From CAZRZN01 sp964604565 (GTDB taxonomy: Bacteria > Pseudomonadota > Alphaproteobacteria > Rhodobacterales > Rhodobacteraceae): a stretch of DNA of 12,009 nucleotides. The translations under genes and the position numbers were made by a program. The notes under the pieces were generated by a model. The model saw nothing but the letters and a program-made list of their open reading frames with translations. It was not told the DNA's origin and ran no database searches. Location of the stretch: the NCBI GenBank assembly GCA_964604565.1, contig CAZRZN010000120.1, positions 1 to 12,009 of the forward strand. The letters are read 5' to 3'. Position 1 is the stretch's first letter. Each line of letters opens with the position of its first letter. Shown one piece after another: positions 6,639 to 12,009 of the stretch.

Positions 6639-7601
6639 TCAGTACCGGACACGCGGATCGAAGAGGCCATAGCTCAGATCGACCAGCAGATTGACCACGA
6701 TCAGCATCGCGGAAAAGAAGATCATCGTGCCCTGCACCACCGGAAAGTCGCGCTGCGTGATCGCGTCGACCACGAGGCGCCCGATGCCCGGAATGTTGAA
6801 CACGGATTCGGTGACCACCACGCCCGAAATCAGGATGGCGATGCCGACGCCGACGACCGTCGCGACCGGAACGCCCGCATTCTTGAGCGCGTGAACGAAC
6901 AGCACTTTCGCCTCGCTCAGCCCCTTGGCGCGCGCCGTCCGCGTGTATCCCTCTTGCAGGATCTCGATCATCGCCGCCCGTGTGATCCGCGCGACAAGGG
7001 CCCAGAAAACCAACGTGATAGTCAGCGACGGCAATGCCACGGACCGCAGGGTGCCCAACAGACCGTCCGCCAGCGGCTTGTAACCCTGCACCGGGAACCA
7101 CCCCAGCTTGATCGAGAAGATATACATGTTGGCATAGCCGATCAGGAACGCCGGAACGGAGAAGCCCAGCACCGACAGGATCATGATGGAACGGTCAGAG
7201 ACGGAATTGACCTTCCACGCGGCCAGCACACCGGCGGGAACGGCAAGGCAGATGGTCAACACGATCGTCACCGCTGCCAGCATCAGGGTCGGTTCAAGCC
7301 GGGCGGCGATCAGTTCCGTCACGGGCTTGTCAGAAAAGATCGAGGCGCCCAGATCCAACCGGAGAAGGTCGGAAAACCAGATCCAGAACTGCACCAGAAG
7401 CGGCTCGTTCAGGTGCAATCGGTCGCGGATCTTGGCGATCTGTTCGGGTGTCGCGTTTTCCCCCGCGATCAGGGAGGCGGGATCGCCCGGCGCCATGTGG
7501 CTGAGCATGAAGACGAAGACCGCCACGAACAGGATGATCGGCACGGAGGCAAGAAGCCGTTTGACTATGTAAAGAAGCATCGAGAGGGGGCTTTCGGTCA
7601 T
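6639..7601 (-). CDS. Dpp/Opp-type ABC transporter permease (DppB-like)
   Basis: 320 residues with the DppB layout: first membrane segment at about 14-34, the motif HMAPGDP at 35-41, a periplasmic region with a conserved-looking LNEPLLVQFWIW (64-75), then membrane segments near 104-128, 138-165, 186-207, 243-265 and 289-310. The EAA loop contacting the ATPase is at about 219-240 (YTRTARAKGLSEAKVLFVHA), and the end reads YGLFDPRVRY, usual for the family. ATG at 7601 is used; a second ATG at 7580 (residue 8) is possible, and neither has a good Shine-Dalgarno sequence. The start lies only 10 bases after the hairpin at 7612-7633, which could limit its translation or transcription relative to the binding-protein gene. 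It pairs with the DppC-like permease. Confidence 0.95.
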   Translation of the reverse strand: MTESPLSMLLYIVKRLLASVPIILFVAVFVFMLSHMAPGDPASLIAGENATPEQIAKIRDRLHLNEPLLVQFWIWFSDLLRLDLGASIFSDKPVTELIAARLEPTLMLAAVTIVLTICLAVPAGVLAAWKVNSVSDRSIMILSVLGFSVPAFLIGYANMYIFSIKLGWFPVQGYKPLADGLLGTLRSVALPSLTITLVFWALVARITRAAMIEILQEGYTRTARAKGLSEAKVLFVHALKNAGVPVATVVGVGIAILISGVVVTESVFNIPGIGRLVVDAITQRDFPVVQGTMIFFSAMLIVVNLLVDLSYGLFDPRVRY

Positions 7602-7611
7602 GGCGCAGCAA

Positions 7612-7633
7612 GGCCGGCGCCGGGGCGCCGGCC
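7612..7633 (-). promoter_or_regulatory. Strong intercistronic hairpin between binding-protein and permease genes
   Basis: GGCCGGCGCC (7612-7621) and GGCGCCGGCC (7624-7633) are perfect 10-base inverted repeats separated by GG; as RNA the loop would open to about 4 bases. It occupies most of the 44-base gap after the binding-protein stop and ends 10 bases before the permease ATG. No T tract follows. In many ABC operons such hairpins protect the binding-protein mRNA and lower downstream expression; that role here is inference. Confidence 0.65.
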
Positions 7634-7645
7634 AGCGGGATCAGG

Positions 7646-9229
7646 TCATTCCTCCTTGGACACGCCCCAGAGGTTGGTCGACATCGGGGCCTGCTCCATG
7701 CCCTTCAGCTTTTCGGACCATGCGCTTGCCTGGGTGTATTGCCCCATCATGATGACGGAAACGATCTCGTAGGCTTCCTCCTGGATCGCCGCACCGATCC
7801 GCTTGCGCTCTTCGTCGCTGCTGGCCTTGATGAAGTCCTGCTTGAGCTGCTGAAGCGTCTCCGAGCAATTCCAGCCGTACCATGCGTCGTCGCAGGCGCC
7901 GCTGACGTAAACGTTGGTCAACGGGCTTTGCAGGGCCATGCCGTCCCATCCGGTCTGGAACACGTTCCAGCCCCCCTCGGAGATCGGCCCCTTGTTGGCG
8001 CGGCGCTGCGCCACGGTGGACCAGTCGGACACGGCGACATCGACGACAAAGCCCGCCTCGCGCAGGCGCTGCGCGGTGACCGACCCGCCAGCCCGCTGAT
8101 CGCTGATATCGGTTGCGTGCAGCAGTGTAATCGGCGTGCCGTCATATCCCGCCTCGTCCAGCAGGGCCTTGGCCGCCTCGATGTCGCGGGTCATCTGGCG
8201 CTCTGCATTGGCATCGTTCTCCAGCAGGGTGCCGCACATGAAGATCGAGGGGCAGATCTGATACAGATCGTCATACGCCCCGAGGAACGAGGTCATGTAA
8301 TCCTCCTGCCCCAGGGCAAGCTGCATCGCCTGCCGGATCAGCACATCGTCGGTCGGCGGTTGCAGGAAATTCGGAATGATCTGGATCGTCTGGCCAAGCG
8401 GATTGTGCGGCTTGACGACAATATCTCCCGCAGCCTGAAGGATCGGGATCAGATCGGGCTGGAATTGCGGGATATAGTCGACTTCTCCGGCGACCAGCGC
8501 GTTCACGGCGGTAATGTCGTCGGGAAAGAACAGCCGTTCGATCTTGTCGACCTTCACGACCTTGCCACCCGCCAGACCCGATTGCGGGTCGGACCGGGGC
8601 ACGTAATCTTCGAACTTGGCATAGACCGCCTTGACGCCCGGCTGCCATTCCTCCTGGACAAAGACGAAAGGTCCGGACCCGGTGGGGTCGGAAATCTGCT
8701 CATCCTGCGACGCCGAGGCGACGCGCGCCGGCATGATGAAGGGCACGTTCGAGGCCGTCTTGCCGAGCGCCTCGATCAGCAGGCCGAAGGGTTCGTTCAA
8801 GGCGATGGTAAAGGTCGTGTCATCCACCGCCTGCATCTCGGCAAGGCGGTTCTTGATCTCCACGCCGAATGTGTCCTTTTCCATCCAGCGGGTGAGCGAG
8901 GCAATGACGTCGTCACTGGTCACTGCCGCGCCGTCATGGAACATCAAACCATCGCGCAGGGTGAAGGTATAAGTCAGCTGATCGTCACTGACCGACCACG
9001 TATCAATCATTTGAGGTTGCACGACACCATCGGCATCCTGCGCAAAGAGCGTGTCGTAGATCAGGTAGCCGTGGTCGCGCACACTATAGTTGGTGGTCCA
9101 GATCGGGTCGATCATGTCAAGTTTTGAAAGGCCCATATAGCGCAGAACGCTCTCCGCCTGAGCGGCCGGGGCGGCGATGGCGACGGCGATCAAGGCCGCG
9201 CAAGCCCTCTTACCAAAGTATGAAATCAC
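7646..9229 (-). CDS. ABC transporter solute-binding protein, family 5 (DppA/OppA-like)
   Basis: 527 residues; the start is GTG at 9229 with GGAGG (9235-9239) 5 bases upstream. Residues 1-25 form a Sec signal peptide (GKR, hydrophobic core, APAAQA before ESV); Cys10 is not in a lipobox, so the mature protein should be soluble in the periplasm. Family-5 features follow: a WSVSDDQLTYTFTLRDGLMFHDG strand-turn region at about 78-100 and VTSDDVIASLTRW at 103-115, the pfam SBP_bac_5 core. Four mature cysteines (326, 332, 446, 455) sit in CPSIFMC and CDDAWYGWNC and look like two disulfides, a pattern I associate with a non-peptide-specialised subgroup, though that is only an impression. Family members bind peptides, nickel complexes, opines or oligosaccharides; the ligand cannot be told. 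First gene of the operon, probably its most highly expressed one, divergent from the LacI-type regulator. Confidence 0.95.
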   Translation of the reverse strand: MISYFGKRACAALIAVAIAAPAAQAESVLRYMGLSKLDMIDPIWTTNYSVRDHGYLIYDTLFAQDADGVVQPQMIDTWSVSDDQLTYTFTLRDGLMFHDGAAVTSDDVIASLTRWMEKDTFGVEIKNRLAEMQAVDDTTFTIALNEPFGLLIEALGKTASNVPFIMPARVASASQDEQISDPTGSGPFVFVQEEWQPGVKAVYAKFEDYVPRSDPQSGLAGGKVVKVDKIERLFFPDDITAVNALVAGEVDYIPQFQPDLIPILQAAGDIVVKPHNPLGQTIQIIPNFLQPPTDDVLIRQAMQLALGQEDYMTSFLGAYDDLYQICPSIFMCGTLLENDANAERQMTRDIEAAKALLDEAGYDGTPITLLHATDISDQRAGGSVTAQRLREAGFVVDVAVSDWSTVAQRRANKGPISEGGWNVFQTGWDGMALQSPLTNVYVSGACDDAWYGWNCSETLQQLKQDFIKASSDEERKRIGAAIQEEAYEIVSVIMMGQYTQASAWSEKLKGMEQAPMSTNLWGVSKEE

Positions 9230-9234
9230 AACAT

Positions 9235-9239
9235 CCTCC
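9235..9239 (-). promoter_or_regulatory. Ribosome binding site for the GTG start of the binding-protein gene
   Basis: The minus strand reads GGAGG followed by ATGTT and GTG at 9229. An ATG at 9234 abuts the site too closely and would encode only Met-Leu before a stop, so GTG is the start. Confidence 0.65.
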
Positions 9240-9269
9240 CTATTGTCAGTTGCCTCGTTTCAAAGCACA

Positions 9270-9279
9270 CTGACGTCAG
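9270..9279. promoter_or_regulatory. Candidate operator, palindrome CTGACGTCAG
   Basis: A perfect 10-base palindrome with a central CpG sits in the 145-base gap between the divergent regulator and transporter operon, about 45 bases before the binding-protein start. LacI-family dimers bind palindromes that usually have a central CG step, so this is the best local candidate. A further inverted pair, TGCCTC (9251-9256) and GAGGCA (9282-9287), flanks it but is not centred on it. I see no convincing minus-strand -35/-10 pair. Confidence 0.4.
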
Positions 9280-9301
9280 GAGAGGCATCCGTCTAGAAGT
9301 T

Positions 9302-9330
9302 TTGATCAGAAAGACATCTTTTGATGTTAT
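9302..9330 (+). promoter_or_regulatory. Candidate promoter of the LacI-type regulator gene
   Basis: TTGATC (9302-9307) and TGTTAT (9325-9330) are separated by 17 bases; each matches the sigma70 consensus at 4/6 positions. Transcription would begin near 9337, giving a leader of about 38 bases before the ATC codon. The spacer and -10 contain ACATC-tttt-GATGT (9314-9327), a small inverted repeat that could be a second regulator site. Confidence 0.4.
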
Positions 9331-9362
9331 TTTGGTGAACGGCGGACCACCAACGCCGGAGT

Positions 9363-9367
9363 GGAGG
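9363..9367 (+). promoter_or_regulatory. Shine-Dalgarno sequence pointing to an ATC start codon
   Basis: GGAGG at 9363-9367 is followed by ATCGAAC (7 bases) and then ATC ACG AAT at 9375. It is as good as the best ribosome sites in the window, and no ATG, GTG or TTG lies at a usable distance in the regulator's frame. It therefore fixes the start of the regulator at a non-standard codon. Confidence 0.6.
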
Positions 9368-9374
9368 ATCGAAC

Positions 9375-10415
9375 ATCACGAATCACGACGAATCGACACG
9401 TCCTTCGGTCAAGCAGATCGCCTATGCGGCGGACTTGAGCACCGCGACCGTGGACCGTGTTCTGAACAATCGTCCGGGCGTGCGGGACAAGACCCGGCGA
9501 AAGGTCGAGGCGGCGATCGACGCGCTTCGCCACTCTGATGGGCGGGGTGTGCCGTCAGACGTGCGGGACCTGAGGCTGGGCTTCGTGCTCAATTCCTCCA
9601 AGCTCGTGGTCGCGGGCTACCAGGCATTGATACCAGAATGGGCAAGGCGCACCGGGCTCAGGCACGAACCCAGGATCCTGCACCTTCCGTCCGACGATGT
9701 GGAGCGGCGCGCGGAAGAGATCGGACTGCTGGCGCGGGGGTTGGATGGGCTGATCCTTGCGGCACGCACAAGCGAGGCGATCGTCGCCCAGATCAACGCC
9801 GTCGTGGAGGCGGGAACCGAAGTCGTCTGCGTGACCACGGATTTCCCCGGCACGCGCCGCCTGTGCTACGTCGGCATGGACCAGATGGTTGCGGGACGGC
9901 TGGCCGCGCGCCTCGTTGCGCTGCGCGGAAATTCCGAGGATCAGCTCATCGCCCTGCATATCGGCCGCAACTGGCGTTCGGAGGGGGAGCGGGAAATGGG
10001 GTTCCGTTCCACGCTGCGGGATCTGAACTTCAAGGGCCGCATCGTGGAATTGCTGACCTCCGGCGGGTCCAACGACGAGGCGCAGTCCTTGCTTGAAGGG
10101 CTGCGCGCCAAGGGCCAGCAGGTGGATGCGGTCTATTCCCCCTCATCCGGGGTCGTGGGCCTTGCCCGCGCCGTCGCCGATCAACCACCGGAGCGGCGGA
10201 CCTTCATCATCGGACATGAGGTTTTCGCACCTCTGAAAACGCTCTTGCTGGAAAACCAATTGGGGGCACAGATCGCGACGGATCATCATGCGGTCCTTGG
10301 CGAAGGTCTGCGGATGATCCTGCGCCGCCGGGCCGGTCAGCCGGTGCCGTCCTCCGTCTTCTTGCCAGCACATATCGTGATGAAGGAGAACGTCTCCGCC
10401 CTTGATTGGTATTGA
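9375..10415 (+). CDS. LacI-family transcriptional regulator with apparent ATC start
   Basis: 346 residues if started at ATC 9375 (read as Met: MTNHDESTRPSVKQIAYAAD...). The helix-turn-helix is at about 11-31 (SVKQIAYAADLSTATVDRVL), followed by NNRPGVRDKTRRKVEAAIDA, the typical LacI linker. From about 65 to the end there is a periplasmic-binding-protein-like effector domain (GFVLNSS, DGLILAARTSEA, TTDFPGTRRLCYVGMDQMVAGRLAARL). The frame is closed upstream by TGA at 9336-9338, and the first ordinary start in frame is TTG at 9435, which would cut off the first helix and half the second, so it is very unlikely. Its divergent position and the palindrome at 9270-9279 make the transporter operon its probable target. 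Effectors of the family are mostly sugars; the ligand here is unknown. Alternatives for the ATC are a sequencing error or a mutated ATG. Confidence 0.88.
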   Translation: MTNHDESTRPSVKQIAYAADLSTATVDRVLNNRPGVRDKTRRKVEAAIDALRHSDGRGVPSDVRDLRLGFVLNSSKLVVAGYQALIPEWARRTGLRHEPRILHLPSDDVERRAEEIGLLARGLDGLILAARTSEAIVAQINAVVEAGTEVVCVTTDFPGTRRLCYVGMDQMVAGRLAARLVALRGNSEDQLIALHIGRNWRSEGEREMGFRSTLRDLNFKGRIVELLTSGGSNDEAQSLLEGLRAKGQQVDAVYSPSSGVVGLARAVADQPPERRTFIIGHEVFAPLKTLLLENQLGAQIATDHHAVLGEGLRMILRRRAGQPVPSSVFLPAHIVMKENVSALDWY

Positions 10416-10508
10416 CGGCGGAAATCTGAGGCATCGCGGCGCCCGGACCGCCTGACGGCACCTTGATACGGGACGACGGACACTGGCCGATCGATACCGG
10501 GCGCCTGC

Positions 10509-10533
10509 GGATCGCACCGCGCGGTGCCGATCC
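10509..10533. terminator. Long hairpin between convergent genes, candidate bidirectional terminator
   Basis: GGATCG-CACC (10509-10518) pairs with GGTG-c-CGATCC (10523-10533) around GCGC, ten pairs with one bulged C; its core (10514-10527) is a perfect 14-base palindrome. CCGGG at 10497-10501 could alternatively pair with CCCGG at 10532-10536. It lies between the regulator (ending 10415) and the ParB-like gene (ending 10541) but has no T tract on either side. The rest of 10416-10540 holds nothing I can name. Confidence 0.5.
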
Positions 10534-10540
10534 CGGCGGA

Positions 10541-10789
10541 TCAATGCAGGCGGGCGCGGACCAGATAGGCCTCGACAGAGGACTCTCCCAGCAGACGAAG
10601 CGCCTCCAGCCGATGGAGACCCTCAACAAGGATATAGCCGCTTCCGTCGGTGCGCACTTGTATCGGGGTGGTCTGCCCGTTTTCGATGATGCTTTCCGCG
10701 ATCACCTGAACCTTCGCCTCATCCAGCGTTTTCTTGCGCTTGAGCGGGACTCTGACATCCTCGATCGGGACAGTGTGCTTTTCCAACAT
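10541..10789 (-). CDS. Small stand-alone ParB-like (ParB/sulfiredoxin fold) domain protein
   Basis: 82 residues; ATG at 10789, with only a weak purine stretch (GGGG) upstream. The sequence follows the ParB N-terminal (ParBc) fold: VPIEDVRVP at 7-15, a long helix with VIAESIIENGQTTPIQVR (29-46), a strand pair YILVEG (52-57), then the signature GLHRLEALRLLG at 57-68. In chromosome-partitioning ParB this domain binds CTP and is followed by an HTH; here nothing follows. Sulfiredoxins share the fold but need Cys in G-C-H-R; here the residue is Leu57-58 (G-L-H-R), so that activity is unlikely. It is too short for plasmid partitioning and no parA is nearby. It is probably co-transcribed with the NTF2-like and amidase genes upstream. 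Real function unknown. Confidence 0.75.
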   Translation of the reverse strand: MLEKHTVPIEDVRVPLKRKKTLDEAKVQVIAESIIENGQTTPIQVRTDGSGYILVEGLHRLEALRLLGESSVEAYLVRARLH

Positions 10790-10886
10790 GCCCCGACCAT
10801 GCGCCAGACAGGCGCCATATGCCAGACCTATTGATGCCGACAGACGTCAAGGGATGTGCCGCCCCTGCCCCGCAGTGCCGATCCGG

Positions 10887-11303
10887 TCAAAGAGGCGCTT
10901 CGGCAATCCCGGCGCGGTGTAGCAGGATTTCCGCACTGTCGTTCCAGACATTCGTGCTGACGATCTTGCCATCGCGCACGACAAATTCATCCATGTATCG
11001 ATTGCCATCGAAGGGTGTCCCATCGGGCCATTCGCCGTAAAGGTAGCCGGTATTGTAGACATGCACGTCCCCGGTCGCCGGATCGAGCGCGGCATCGGTG
11101 CGCAGGAACCGTTTCTTCACCCATTTGTAACGCTTGGCATTGAACGCCGATGTTTCCGCCGGGCGGGAAAATTTGCGCCCCCCGGTGAAGGTGATCGCAA
11201 GGTCGTCCGCCACATAGGCCGCCGCGCCCTCCGGGTCGGGGATCATGGATCGTTCCAGATAGGCTTCCACGCAGGCCTTTGCATTGTCTACCGGGTTTGA
11301 CAT
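10887..11303 (-). CDS. NTF2-like / SnoaL-like superfamily protein
   Basis: 138 residues, ATG at 11303 with GGAG about 9 bases upstream. The pattern is that of a small alpha+beta cone-fold protein: N-terminal helix with VEAYLERSMIPDPEGAAAYV (12-31), strand DLAITFTGG (34-42), helix about 52-65, then long strands DVHVYNTGYLYGEW (79-92), FDGNRYMDEFVVRDGKI (98-114) and VSTNVWNDSAEILL (115-128). The strand-turn RYMDEFVVRDGKIV is the hallmark of the SnoaL/NTF2-like group. Members range from ketosteroid isomerases and cyclases to binding or scaffold proteins, so the reaction cannot be assigned. It lies 44 bases after the amidase stop and 97 bases before the ParB-like gene, on the same strand, suggesting one transcript. 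No signal peptide is seen. Confidence 0.8.
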   Translation of the reverse strand: MSNPVDNAKACVEAYLERSMIPDPEGAAAYVADDLAITFTGGRKFSRPAETSAFNAKRYKWVKKRFLRTDAALDPATGDVHVYNTGYLYGEWPDGTPFDGNRYMDEFVVRDGKIVSTNVWNDSAEILLHRAGIAEAPL

Positions 11304-11347
11304 GGTGTGAACTCCGTTTGTCTTTTTGGCCGCTTTCTTTGCAACCG

Positions 11348-12009
11348 TTATTCAAGCGCGGCCGCCAGCGCGATCAGCTGACGCTCCTGTCCCGTCGCGC
11401 CCATCAGGCTCAATCCGACGGGACCGTCGTTTACCCGGCCCGCAGGCACGGACAGTTGCGGAAGACCGGACAGGCCCGCCACGCAGAGCATCTCGAAAGC
11501 GGCCATGCGGAAACTGTTTAGCGTATCCTCTGGGTCGGACAGGAATGGCGCGGGATCGGGGCTTGTCGGCAGAACCATCACGCAATCGGGTGGCAGCAGC
11601 GATCGGATATGCGCGGCGATACGGGCCTTTTCGGCTTGTTCGGCCTGCGCCGTCTCCGGCGGGATCTGTGCGGCGATCTCGAACCGCTGCTTGATGCCGG
11701 GGCCGAAATCCGGCGTGTTCTGACTGACCCAGTCCCCGTGAACATCCCAGATTTCCGAGGCTTGGCAGATGCGAAAGGTCTCGCGCCACGCCTCCAGCCC
11801 CGCGGGGCTGACGCGGACAGGACGCGCGGGGCCAAGGCGGGCCTCCAGTTGCGCAAGACCGGGGGCCAGCGCGTCGATCGTCTCGGCGCTGGCGCGGGCC
11901 CAGATATCGACCGGCAGCAGCAACTGGCGCGGCGCCCTGCCCTCCTCCAGTTGATAGGCCTGCGCCACCCTGTCCATCGTCGCGCCATCTCGGGCAAACC
12001 AGCCCGCCG
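11348..12009 (-). CDS. Amidase-signature family amidase, C-terminal part (5' end outside window)
   Basis: 219 residues are visible, open to the right edge and ending with TAA at 11348-11350. The fragment begins AGWFARDGATMDRVAQAY, which matches the G-x-[FM]-A-R-[DS] segment just after the catalytic core of amidase-signature enzymes. Near the C-terminus are CVAGLSGLPQLSVPAG and GPVGLSLMG, the usual G-x-P-x-x-x-x-P and G-x-P-x-G-[LI]-x-[LI] blocks. The Ser-cisSer-Lys catalytic triad lies outside the window. The family hydrolyses amides, carbamates or acyl-ureas in the cytoplasm; GatA is unlikely because no gatB or gatC context is present, though only one side can be seen. It is the first visible gene of a minus-strand group with the NTF2-like and ParB-like genes. 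Confidence 0.9.
   Translation of the reverse strand, partial: AGWFARDGATMDRVAQAYQLEEGRAPRQLLLPVDIWARASAETIDALAPGLAQLEARLGPARPVRVSPAGLEAWRETFRICQASEIWDVHGDWVSQNTPDFGPGIKQRFEIAAQIPPETAQAEQAEKARIAAHIRSLLPPDCVMVLPTSPDPAPFLSDPEDTLNSFRMAAFEMLCVAGLSGLPQLSVPAGRVNDGPVGLSLMGATGQERQLIALAAALE

Noticed and set aside
9226..9234. Two-codon frame ATG TTG TGA overlapping the binding-protein start
   Set aside because: The ATG abuts the Shine-Dalgarno sequence with no spacing, so it is unlikely to be used as an upstream frame.
9230..9300. Minus-strand promoter of the binding-protein gene
   Set aside because: TTGAAA (minus strand, within 9257-9265) has no -10 box at proper spacing before the ribosome site; no convincing -35/-10 pair was found.
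9435..10415. Regulator starting at TTG 9435 (326 residues)
   Set aside because: It would begin inside the helix-turn-helix, losing the first helix and half the second, and has no ribosome site; the homology and GGAGG upstream support 9375 instead.
10541..10789. Sulfiredoxin assignment for the ParB-like protein
   Set aside because: The catalytic Cys of the G-C-H-R motif is Leu here, leaving only the shared fold.
10843..10849. GACGTCA as a second regulator site near the ParB-like gene
   Set aside because: Only the GACGTC core is symmetric; without the CTGACGTCAG flanks it is expected by chance.

Overview
The window is GC-rich, compactly coded DNA. Gene content (a Dpp/Opp-type importer under a LacI-family regulator, an amidase, an M20 hydrolase, a periplasmic c-type cytochrome) and protein style suggest an alphaproteobacterium, probably Rhodobacterales (Roseobacter/Paracoccaceae-like). 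This placement is inferred from sequence style, not from a search. No rRNA, tRNA, CRISPR array or intact insertion sequence is visible.

Layout. (1) Positions 1-300, plus strand: the 3' end of an M20-family metallohydrolase, followed by a hairpin at 325-351. (2) 587-2311, minus: a secreted single-heme c-type cytochrome-family protein with its own candidate sigma70 promoter at 2344-2371. (3) 2312-2809: about 500 bases without a gene, holding that promoter and hairpins at 2471-2493 and 2696-2722. (4) 2810-9229, minus: one six-gene operon encoding a family-5 solute-binding protein, two permeases, two ATPases and an HSL-type esterase. A strong GC hairpin sits between the binding-protein gene and the first permease. 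The later genes overlap or nearly touch, and the esterase start codon overlaps the stop of the last ATPase. (5) 9230-9374: a divergent control region with a CTGACGTCAG palindrome. (6) 9375-10415, plus: a LacI-family regulator whose only sensible start codon is ATC. (7) 10416-10540: a convergent terminator region. (8) 10541-12009, minus: amidase (partial), an NTF2-like protein and a small stand-alone ParB-like domain protein.

How the genes fit together. The binding protein captures an unknown solute in the periplasm, the permeases and ATPases import it, and the co-translated cytoplasmic esterase probably cleaves an ester in it. The divergent LacI-type protein is the obvious local regulator. 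LacI-family effectors are usually sugars or sugar-like molecules, and family-5 binding proteins can bind oligosaccharides as well as peptides. An ester-decorated glycoside or similar compound is therefore as reasonable a guess as a peptide. The flanking amidase and M20 hydrolase could belong to the same catabolic neighbourhood, but nothing in the sequence ties them to the transporter.

The most unusual points are the apparent AUC start of the regulator behind a perfect Shine-Dalgarno sequence, the esterase embedded as the sixth gene of a Dpp/Opp-type operon, the intercistronic hairpin next to the permease start, and the orphan ParB-like domain lacking both a DNA-binding domain and the sulfiredoxin cysteine.
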